64,000 nucleotides of DNA, from positions 1 to 64,000 of the forward strand of contig JAJKFJ010022637.1 in assembly GCA_027382625.1 (NCBI GenBank). The letters run 5' to 3'. The DNA is from Tetmemena sp. SeJ-2015 (lineage: Eukaryota; Ciliophora; Spirotrichea; Sporadotrichida; Oxytrichidae). Shown in pieces: positions 48,661-58,164 of this stretch (within the stretch, counting starts at the first letter, position 1; every line of letters starts with the position of its first letter). The translations under genes and the position numbers were made by a program. The notes under the pieces were generated by a model that was not told where the DNA came from, searched no databases, and was given only the letters and a program-made list of their open reading frames with translations.

Positions 48661-49030
48661 AATACAAATTTTTTTAATTATGGCTAATTTCAACCCCAAA
48701 AATTTTTAAAAAATAAATCAAATGGTTTTTCCCTTTTTAAAAAATTTAAAAATTTAAATTTTAAAATTTTAAAATTTTAAAAAATCCCAAAAAAACACAA
48801 AAAATTTTTAAAATTTTAAACTTTTAAATTTTACATAATTAAAAAAATTTAAAAAAAAAGTTAAATTTCACTAAAATTTTTCCCTAAATTAAAAAATTTT
48901 TTTTTTAATAAATAATTAAATTTAAAATGAAAATTTAACTAAAGAAAAAAATCCATAATTTATTTTTTATTTTTAACCCTTTAAAAAAATATTAATTTTT
49001 TTAAAAAAAATATCATTTAATTTAAGAAAA
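48660..49030. other. Homopolymer-rich stretch without content
   Basis: Nearly pure A/T runs with occasional C or G triplets. No feature can be read; probably poor consensus. Confidence 0.5.
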
Positions 49031-49163
49031 AAAAACTTTGATGAGGATTGGGCCTTAGGAGTTGGTTGGGCGATTCAGATCGAAGCATGACCTCTACTCC
49101 TACTTCACAGAAATACGTAAAATAATAGCATACAACTAATATTTATTTTTAGTGAGTTACTAC

Positions 49164-49985
49164 ATGCCTCCAATCGAAGGAGTGAATAGAGATTACTTTC
49201 GGCAGATTCTCAAAGGAGACAAGCAACTATTAAAAATGAATGATGTCAAGATGACAAAGGTGCCAAAGTACGATGAGCTATCAGTGCGACAAGTTTTCAA
49301 GGGAATTAAGGATGACATTGAACTTCTGAGGTTCCTGCCTGATATGGATGAAAAACAAAAGACTATTGACAGGCAATACTTCTTCAACATCGTCAATACT
49401 CTTTAACCTGATTACCTAACTCACATCGTCAAGCTCACTCAGGATAAGAGAAACTCTGCATCAGATGGCTAAACAAAAAGTGACTTCATCCTAATTTCAG
49501 ATAGCTGGCTATCACAACTTACCAGCCATCCATTTATCTCTAGTAATTCCTCCTATATTTATGTCAATTTTTATAGAGAAGAATGGCAGGACTCTCTAAC
49601 TCATGAAACAATCTTCTAAAATTTTCAAGGCAAGAAGATAAAAGCAAAACCCTCAGCCAGTGACTTCACTCAGGAAATTTAGAAGCAACGATGGCCCAGG
49701 CTCTGCCAATAAATAATCACATCAAAACAACGTGCTAATGATCGACAGTCATGCTCATATTCAGATGGATCAAAACTAGGATGGCTTGAATTAGAATCTC
49801 TCAAAGATGAGATTTAATATTTGACTTAATTTCATTTAAAAGTTAATCCAAGCTTAATAAGTTTATTCACACATAACTACTAAACTGTTGAATCACTTAT
49901 ATTTGCAAACGCTTTTGCAATTAGTTTTCTTGCATTTATTTTCTCATTTAAGTTTGAGGCTCTTATCTTCATGCGCTTGTATTGA
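49164..49985 (+). CDS. Transposon-associated hypothetical ORF, 273 aa
   Basis: A single open frame from ATG 49164 (MPPIEGVNRDYFRQILKGD) to TGA 49983-49985 in the ciliate code, with many TAA/TAG Gln codons. The product is basic and helical, with motifs such as VRQVFKGIKDDIELLRFLP and RQYFFNIVNTLQPDYLTH. An intron with TTTTTAG just before the ATG may join an upstream exon. Its 3' end overlaps the 3' end of the transposase gene on the other strand by about 150 nt, which argues that the two belong to one compact element. No domain is recognised. Confidence 0.55.
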
Positions 49986-51040
49986 TTCTTCAATAGTGAA
50001 AAGTAGTTTTCAATAGGGTTATACTAGGGAGAATAAGGAGGAGTGAAGATAAGCTCTATTTACAAATCTTCGCAAAGCTTCTTTGTTCTTCTACTATGAT
50101 GAACTCTGAGATTGTCCAGGACGATCGAGAGCTTTCTCTTTTAGAAGATTTCATGAACTCCTAATAAAAAGTCTAAGAACTTGTCTGTATCTATAGATCT
50201 GTCATGAATATAATAAACTTCTAGACCTTTTGAAGGAGAGATGCCACAAACAATAGCCAAACTTTCCTAACTTTGTAGTTTATCCTGGATTGATATATTC
50301 TAGTTTCTATTACTGTAATCCATTCTGAGCTTAGTAGAGACAGTAAACATTACTTCATCTACAAAAAGAAGTTCACTCTTCATGTCTATGGCTTTTTGAA
50401 TGCGCTAAAACATTTCCTACTCAAGCAGCTTAATTTTGTCTTTTTGTTTTGGAGTTTGATACTTGAGAGTGACAATAGATTTTCTCTTGATGTGATTCCT
50501 TACATAAATTGTCCTTAGTTAAGATGGTGAGATAAACTAGTTGGGGAATTTCCTATGGAACATAATGCACCTATCTAGGAGACTCATGCCAGCCTATTAA
50601 ACTAATGTTTCCTAAGAGATTAGGAACTCTAATTGATCGGCTGAAAATTGCTTTTTCCTTTTTGATAAGTGTTATTCTAGATAAGTTTTCTTCTTCGATG
50701 TAATTATTTCTTGGCATAGCTTTCGTACAATACTTGGATTTAGGCCTGTTAGATTGCCGATTGAGGCATAGCTAAAGTATATGAAACTATCTTTCGATGG
50801 AGTCAATGTTCTGTAGCGGAGTAATAAAACCATATCCTCTACACTTCTCACTTCTTATTTAGATTTCAGATCTGTAGCTGTTGACTGCTATCCTTTCTCA
50901 CTTTTCTCTAAAGTAAAAGTTAATTTTTAGCACAGGGGATACTAATAATTTTACTAATATCTAGTTGATTTATAAATGCCTCCCAGTCAGGGCTGAGCTT
51001 TTCAAGCTATCTTAATGTTTAAAGTAAACTTTGATTATAT
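49832..51040 (-). CDS. DD34E transposase, IS630/Tc1/mariner superfamily
   Basis: An intact transposase frame in the ciliate code. The catalytic triad is visible as LLFVDEVMF (first D), SIVLDNLRVHHSRRTKKL (second D) and PYSPQYNPIENYFSLLKN (E). There are exactly 34 residues between the second D and the E. Upstream lies a helix-turn-helix-like region (SYASIGNLTGLNPSIVRKL and KKQFSADQLEFLISQ). A 26-nt GT-AG intron (near 50915-50940) joins an N-terminal exon containing LSPDWEAFINQLDISKI. The start codon was not found. Stop TGA 49832-49834. There is no internal TGA or frame break, so it may be functional or recently active. It resembles the DD34E transposases of ciliate germline elements (TBE, Tec) implicated in DNA elimination. 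Confidence 0.85.
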
Positions 51041-51240
51041 GAAAGGGAAAAAATACCAAAAGGAAATTAGAGATTTGTTTATTGTTGAGGAAAATTTAAA
51101 CCAAAATTTTGAAGAGAAATTAATAGTGAAAGATGTTTATAGTTTGATAAGTTTGGATGGGATAATGAAATGTGTGTTGTATTAAATAATGATTAAATGA
51201 AATTAATTATCAATTTTAAAGTTTTGATTATGGGGTTTGG

Positions 51241-51452
51241 AGCGGATTTTCCGCCCGGGCGGATTTTCCGCCCTTCCTTACTTTAGTTTACATTGAAAGT
51301 TTTAATAAACTTTAATTAATTTTATAAAATGATAAAAAGTTTTATTATTTCTACAATATTATTGTCATTTAAGATATTAAAACACTGATTATTTAAACAT
51401 TCCCAAGGGGAATCAAGGGCGGATAATCCGCCCGGGCGGAAAATCCGCCCTA
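51241..51452. repeat. GC-rich 34-38 bp inverted repeat, each arm two copies of a 17-bp unit
   Basis: At 51242-51275 the unit GGGCGGATTTTCCGCCC (first base varied) occurs twice in tandem. At 51418-51451 two similar units occur in inverted orientation, one with a single change. The arms are separated by about 142 nt of AT-rich DNA. Each unit is itself an imperfect palindrome (GGGCGG/CCGCCC). This is strikingly GC-rich in an AT-rich setting just upstream of the transposase. Confidence 0.9.
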
Positions 51453-51983
51453 ATAAATTTCATGCTGATTAATTAAATTACAAATATTTTGAACTTTAAT
51501 CTAGATTGGCAAATACTAAACTAATCATTTGTTAGTTATTATGTTCTTATGCAACTTGAATAGTCTAAATGAATAACCTTCATTGCAATTAGAATACTTT
51601 TAAGAGCAATATTAATTATTATAAACTGAATATGAATATATACTTTGTTTTCAAATAATATTTAATGAGCGATGCCTGAACATCCTAGTGAAATTAATTG
51701 ATAATTAGTTTGTTTGTGCTTTGAACAAATAAATTTCACTTGATTGCAGACATTAGAAAGTATTAAATATGGCATAAATAAGTATGATTAAAAAATAAAA
51801 TAGAGCAAAGGAAATAATAAGGATGCTTACATGAGTCTTATCCAGTAACAATAAGGCTATCTAGGTGCATTAGTTCTAGCACAGATGTAAAAAGAATTTT
51901 AATAAATAATTATAAATAAATCATTTGAACTATTATAAGATCAATGAAAAGTTGATTTAACTTTTAATGACCTCCCTTATTCT
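51453..51983. other. AT-rich spacer before surface protein B second part
   Basis: No coding frame or repeat is seen. The join to the Cys-repeat reading begins near 51984. Confidence 0.5.
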
Positions 51984-54900
51984 TACTATTTTTACTAATT
52001 TCTGAATGTTGCGACAAGTGTTTGTACAACTTGTAAGCCAGAATGTAAGACTTGCACTGCAACAAACGTTTGCGGATCTTGCCAAATCGGAAATGACTTA
52101 GTTAGCGCATCTTGTCTCCCAAGATGCGGAAACGGCAATAGACAAGACTAAGAATATTTAGCTTAAGTTTAAAATATTATAGTGCGACGATGGGAATACT
52201 GTGAGTGGAGATGGATGCTCCAACAATTGTCTAGTTGAAAGCAATTACGTTTGCAATCCTGATGATGACACAACTACTGGACCAGATGTATGCTATTGCG
52301 ATCCTCAGTTTGACTCTGCTCAGTGGGTTGATTTCTGGGGAGCTATCGAGATACTATTCGACAGCTAAGTTATGTATTCCTCAATTTTAGATCCTAAGTC
52401 AACAGACCCAAAAGTATTTTGCGGATAAATTCTCTTGAACTCTATAGTCACTTAACTAGGAACTGACTACTCCTGCTTTTTGTTAAGCGATGATAGTTAA
52501 TCTTATTAATATTTGATGATACTTCTACTGTGATTAAAATAGTTTTGGGATCCGACTCAGTATTTGGATCAGTCAATTATGCAACAGTCATACAATTCCT
52601 TCCTAAAAAACTATTTGTGGATGATTGTAGTGCGAGTATTCCAGTCAAGTAAACTTTAAAAGTGAAATCTTATTTCTAAAAGAGATAAGTTAAATATATA
52701 CAGTTAATAACCTTACCATAGAAACCCCATCAATCTATTTCCAGACTTCTTTCAACTCTTTGACTATTCCAGCTGCTCTCCCTTTTTTTTAGTAAACTTG
52801 ATATCTTCAAAAGGCTTCACCAAACGCTCTCAGACAATTGCTTGGACTTTAGTTCATGACACCTTCTAATTTAGTCTTGCAGAACAGTCTCTAAAGCACA
52901 ATTTTTAACGATTTTTCAAACAGAGCTTATCTTGAATTCAATTAAACCATAATAGAGTCCCTCCAAGCTTCAACTTTGAACATTAAGGCTCAGGTTACCA
53001 ACTTCTTTTTTTCTTAATTATTATTCCTTAGCATATAAGCTCAAAATACAACAAGTTTGCTTTTAGTAGCATAAAAACTTTAATCATAACTGACTTCAAG
53101 ATAGCTACATATTTTAACGGATGTGGATAATAAAATCCCTTTCAGAATTAGAATCCCCTACTGCTTATCAGAAAACAGCACTGTCCAGAGCTAGAGCTAC
53201 AGACAGTTTCAGTTATAAGTAAATAAATGCTTGTCTTAAATGTTTAAATTATAGTTGCACTCTTATTAAAGTGAGCAATACGAATATACTAACTCCTCTC
53301 AAGAACTGTGTGATCCCATCTTATAACATGACATTAGGGCTAGCTTATAGAGTGAAAATAGTAGCTACTACTTCAATTACTCCCACCATGACAGCAACTA
53401 AATTCGTATATATAGATACCGATGCTCCCGACGTGCAGATATCCTATATTGAAAATTGTGATAGACTTTTCTCTGTAAATGATACTTTCAGTTTGGAAGT
53501 TCATTTCAATACGAATTAGAACTAGCCAATTCACGTGGTACTGTACAGATACAGCTACAGGGTCCCCATGCTTCACAACTTCCTATTCCTACATTTCAAT
53601 TGCTAACAACAAGGTAGTTTAAAATTTTATTCAACCTAAATTTTTTTAGCGGAATCTACTCTTATATAATAATTTTTATTAAGTTTTACAGGACACTTAA
53701 TCAGGAACAAGCGATACTAAATCATGCAGAATGTACTCAGCTCCTCTACAGACTAAGATTCTAACATTAAGATTTTGGCCGAGACAAATAAAAATGGATA
53801 CATAGACTTCAACGCTAACTTAAAATAATATTTAAACTTAGCGGCTTTCAAAGTCTACATCATTAACTCGCAGTTTCTATTTTTTAGTTGATTGATGAAA
53901 GTAGTATGAGCTATTCTTGGTCGGTAACAGATTCTAGTGGCTAATCTCTGGATAAAAGCTCCTTGTCTATCTATCAGAATTAAATTAAATTCTTTAGGCA
54001 TACCAACTTCTTATTATAAATATTTTCAATGATTGAGAGAAGCAACGTGTACACAATAGAAGTAAATGTATCTTCAAATGGGTATGTGGGCTACACAAAA
54101 ACTAGTTACCTAACTGAGCCTGATATGTCTTTTGAATTCAGAGTACAACCTCAAACTGGAGTTGCTCATTAGACAAACTTCATTCTTGAAGTAACTTCCT
54201 AAGCTGCTTTTGAAAGCATCAACACTTTTGTGTTTGGATATGTGGACCCAACTGATGGTGAATCACTCATTCCTCTTTTCCAAAAAAGCATCAACAATAA
54301 AATAAATTATAACAAGTATCTTAGAGCTTAGCTACCTAGTCCTAATACTGCCTCTAATGCTTTAACATGCTATGTTACAGGTAAGATAATTATAAACGCG
54401 CATTAACCCTTCTATAGTTATGGCTCCAAACGGAGTTGGAAAAACTTATTTCTAGAGTGTCCAAGTGACAGCATCAACATTGACAGTGTCATAATTTAAT
54501 ACTCTCGTTCAGAATGCAGTTATGGATGATTTGATAGAAAGCATGCAGTTAAAGAATAAGTTACAGTCACTAAGTTCGTCACTAGCAGTCTCCGAGAAAT
54601 CTGCAGCAATCAAGAAGATTCAAAAACATAAAGTTATATTTACTGATTCTGTGGGGACTTTAAAATGAGACGACTCCATTATCAGATTACTACATCCAAA
54701 CTTCTACTGTGTATTTATAAATAATCTACGGCTTCTCTTTTGGAATACATTTCGACACTGAGTGATTCCTTGCTGGCGGATAGTACTCTCATAACTACCG
54801 CATCTGCAATTTTCACTCAAATTACCACTAGTGAAAATACCCTTATCAGTTCTGGATAATACAGACAATTTACTCGTGCAGCGACAATCAGTCTATTTAA

Positions 54901-56036
54901 TTTTGCGAACAATGTATTCTCGTTAGATTTTTCAAATCTGATCGGAGCTTGTAAGTTTTAGTTTAGTCCTTTTATACTCTTAGTGTGAAGCTTATTTATT
55001 AATTTGTTGATGTAGCACAACAGAAAACCATGAAGATCTACTTAATATAGATTGCTTATATTTTAGACAAGTCTTATGCAGGGGCTTAAGAACATACTAA
55101 AGGGTTCCCTCTCCAACTAAATCCTGGGAGATGTTGGGGGCTTTTCTTATCAGGGTTAAAATATTTATGCGAAGGCTGTCAAATGTAATCTTTAAACTCC
55201 TTATTAACTTTGTAGTTGATCAACTTGAAACCTCCTACTAAATTTGAAGTTTTTTTATATACACCATTAATGCATACCTCCCCAAATCACTTAATGGAGC
55301 GTTAAGTTAGAACTATGCAAACATTACTTATTTTATTTACCCTACCTGCAGCAGGATCAAGTTCAAACCCTTGCACTGGCTTAGAAGCATGCCAGGTTTC
55401 AGTGATCATCCTTGATCAACCAGTGAATACCTTCATTTCTAACTCTAAAGAAGCAACTCTCAAAAGTATGATAGTAGATCTCAGCATCCAGTCAACTGAG
55501 ATTGCCTCAACTAATTCAAGCTATGTCACTATTCACTTTATATTTTATTCAAGACTTAACTGTGAAAAGTTTAACGCTGCCTATTAAGATAACCATACCC
55601 TTGACCGCAGCTCTAGATACTACAGACGCTAATAGAACTTTAGGTTGCGGATATATTGATGAGAACGATTAAATCTTCAAAAACGATGGTGTTACTATAA
55701 GTACTATCAGCACTACTTTAGTAACTTGCAAGGCTACTCACCTCACAGCCATAGGTGTTGAGGAGTACACTTTTTATTCCATTTGTTCATTGATAAAATT
55801 TTACTAGCGAAGCCACTAGTGATAGTGGATCCGATGGCTCAACGATCGACACTCCCTCTGATGACTCAGACTCAGATACAAAGACTACGAGCATGATGAG
55901 TTCATGGGCTATTTACGTTTCAATTGTCATGTTAGTTGTGATGGCTGCTGCCATGCTATGGGCCTACAGAAAAGATAAGAGAGACGAGGTCAACTTCTCA
56001 ACTATAATTTAATTCATAGGGCATAGTAAGGAGTGA
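51984..56036 (+). CDS. Large surface protein B, C-terminal germline part (Cys repeats, CDDGN module, REJ-like region, membrane helix)
   Basis: The reading starts in a Cys repeat (ATSVCTTCKPECKTCTATN) at the point where the N-terminal part stops, then CDDGNTVSGDGCSNNC and a long extracellular region homologous to protein A segment 4 (for example FVYIDTDAPDVQISYIENCD and FRVQPQTGVAHQTNFILE, FVFGYVDPTDGE). REJ-like regions are typical of polycystin-1-related receptors. The C-terminus has a membrane helix (WAIYVSIVMLVVMAAAMLWA) and a basic tail (YRKDKRDEVNF), ending at TGA 56034-56036. Another frame stays open with a Lys/Gln-rich, coding-like tail to about 56245. Multiple frame changes show more introns or IESs; one clear case is at 52154. 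Confidence 0.72.
52154..52181 (+). other. IES-like interruption, pointer ATA, 25 nt removed
   Basis: ATA at 52154-52156 and 52179-52181 flank AT-rich sequence. Removing 25 nt gives QDQEQCDDGN, restoring the conserved motif at the same place where protein A carries its own 19-nt interruption. A 16-nt GT-AG alternative (giving EYLAQCDDGN) is possible. Confidence 0.65.
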
Positions 56037-56244
56037 TAAAGATAAACTCTACCTTGGAGTTTTCTTAGAACCAATCGTCACAGTCAAAGACGGTAATAGT
56101 CGTAAGGAAAAACCCAAACAAAATGATTACAACCATCCCTCAAATGGACGATAAGAAGAAAAAGTAGCAGCCTGGCATGCCTACTCAATATGAGTAACTT
56201 GATAACCTCAACGATACAATTAGGGATTTTAAGTTTGACCAGTC

Positions 56245-56612
56245 TCTTAAAGGTTTTCCCCCTCCAAGGTTTCCCGGGGGGAAAAATTTTTCAAGTTTGG
56301 TTTTAAATAAATGCAGCCCCATTTAAATTGGGGGCAAAAAATTTTATTTCAAACTAATTTCTTGGGTAAAAAGTTAAGAAATATGAAAAAAAGAAGAAAA
56401 AAAAAAGGGAATTTCAGATAAATTTTAAACAATAAAGATAAATTTTAAACTAATTTTTAAATTTTTTTCAATTTGTTAAAATTTTCTTTGGCCAGAGTAA
56501 ATTAAATAACATGTATTGAAGGATAAATCAGGTTAATTAAAATAATTTACTTTTGAAGCTTAAAGTCTCTGAAATTAATGTGAAATTTTAAGAAGTTCAA
56601 TTCTAAATTGTG
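56245..56612. other. Degraded/homopolymer-rich intergenic stretch
   Basis: Runs such as CCCGGGGGG and long A/T tracts dominate and no frame is readable. It separates the convergent surface protein B and MDR genes. Confidence 0.5.
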
Positions 56613-57706
56613 TCAATCTATTTTGACCAAAATTTTTCCATCTGAAGCTAAAGAATCTGCTTCTTTAAAAGCTGCCAAGTACTGGTCCAGCTCAACTTGC
56701 TTAACAATGTTGGTTCCAAATATCTTTTTAAATTTTGCTTTTAAATTTTATTTAGAAAATTTAAAATTCCCTTTTTATTTTTGTAAAAAACTTTTATTTT
56801 AAAGAAAACTTTTTGTGGTGCGGTTTCCTTTTTGGAATTCCAGGAATATAAAATTTATCATAACTTTGAATCCACTTAAGTTGAGACCCCTGACTATCTT
56901 CTAGTTGAATAGAATATCCCCTGCGTTTAATTGAAGTGGCTCTAAAGTCAACACTCCAACTTGCAAGAGCTCAGACTTTTAAGGCAGCAGAGAAAATATC
57001 TAACCAGGCAGAGACCCACCCAAATAGTCAACCATGCTTGTTGGCTAAAGCTCAGTTACGAGTTACTTCAATTCTTCTAGGAAACTGGAGTCAGAAGAGT
57101 TGAGAACGTACTTAAATCCGAGCTCCTCTCTTAATTATTTGACTTGATCTTCCTTTCTAACAATGTTGATAACCTCAATACCTTCTTCTGAACAGAGTCT
57201 GTTAAATTATTTACCAAGCTATATATACTTTCAAATTATTTGAAGCTATGATGAAGCTGCAGTAATTATCACAGCCTTGGAACCTCTTTTATTTACGTAG
57301 TAGAGCTAGGCTACAGCAGTTAGAGGGTTGATAAAAGCATTTGCAGCTTTAGATAAGTCTTGAGAGTCATCTAGAATAATGAAGTCTCCTTCCTTTGCTA
57401 ATCTGTACTATCCCCATGCTTCGTAGCTGAATGCCACTTTCTTACCCACAAATATAAAAGATTTAAAATTAAAACAAGACTCTCATCAACTGCTGCTCCA
57501 ACTTAAACTATAGTCCCAGCTCCATCCGAACCAGGCCTTTAGACTTTGGCAACATAGCAAAGATACTTATCATATGGATTGATTGTTGAGTAAGCTATCT
57601 TGATCAAAACTTAGTTCTCAGCAGGAGTTGGAATTGATTCTTAGACGATTGCATATTTTCCATCGGTTTATAATTTTACTAGAGTATAATTGTTTGCTTC
57701 CACCAT
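56613..57706 (-). CDS. Zinc-independent MDR-superfamily oxidoreductase (quinone oxidoreductase-like)
   Basis: Medium-chain dehydrogenase/reductase fold: an N-terminal GroES-like part (PTPAENQVLIKIAYSTINPY, RPGSDGAGTIVQVGAAV), GKKVAFSYEAWGQY, then a Rossmann part (KAVIITAASSQLQIIQKY, GIEVINIVRKED, FKYVLNSSDSSF) and a C-terminal part ending DGKILVKID at TGA 56613-56615. The zinc ligands of classical alcohol dehydrogenases are not seen, which favours an NADPH:quinone/enoyl reductase-like enzyme. The usual AxxGGVG nucleotide motif is altered to ITAASSQLQ. Start ATG 57704-57706. A 26-nt pointer-type interruption lies at 57448-57477, and an AT-rich insert of about 130 nt near 56700-56830. Confidence 0.82.
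57448..57477 (-). other. IES-like interruption, pointer TTGT, 26 nt removed
   Basis: On the plus strand ACAA at 57448-57451 and 57474-57477 flank a nearly pure A/T spacer. Removing 26 nt joins DESL to VGKKVAF on the minus strand, restoring the MDR family motif. The ends are not GT-AG. Confidence 0.78.
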
Positions 57707-58164
57707 TCTAAATTACGAGTTTAAAACTGTTTTAATTGAAACTTCAGCTATTCAGTTTAAATAGAGCTTTTTTCACACTTTATTACGAAATTCTATTAAA
57801 GTGATTTTCATCTCATTAATTATGAAATTCTAAATTATCTCAAGTTTTATCATAAACTTCTGATCTAAACTAAGATTTGAAATAAAGAATTTCATTTCAT
57901 TGAGTTAATTAAACCAGAATCATATTAAAAATGCGATTTAAGAAGTGCTACTAAAAATGTAATTTACAACTCAGATACAGAGATATTTGGATAAGTAGTA
58001 TACTCGATTTTGAATATTTTTGTGATTTATTTGACCATCATTAATTTTTTATAAAATGTCTTTAGATTCTTACTAAGCTATTACATGACATTTTATTAAA
58101 ATTAATGCACAAAATTGATATAAGCTGAATTAAAATGCTCTATTTTATGATTATTATTTTATTG
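57707..58164. other. AT-rich intergenic stretch between divergent genes
   Basis: No coding frame or repeat is visible. It should hold the promoters of the MDR gene (-) and the membrane-protein gene (+). Confidence 0.4.

Larger units (their letters stand above)
45556..51983. mobile_element. 6.4-kb gap in surface protein B with DD34E transposon genes
   Basis: This block separates the two halves of surface protein B. It holds a degraded minus-strand gene (about 46.05-48.66 kb), a plus-strand ORF (49164-49985), a minus-strand DD34E transposase (49832 to about 51040) and a GC-rich inverted repeat (51241-51451). Several ORFs in one block around a Tc1/mariner-type transposase recall hypotrich TBE-type germline transposons. 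However, no telomeric C4A4 termini or long terminal inverted repeats were found, so element ends are undefined. Confidence 0.55.

Noticed and set aside
51037..51200. Plus-strand ORF beginning MKGKKYQKEI
   Set aside because: It is short, AT-driven in composition and lies over the 5' region of the transposase gene; no support beyond an open frame.
53373..53576. Minus-strand 67-aa ORF
   Set aside because: It is antisense to the surface protein B frame that is homologous to protein A.
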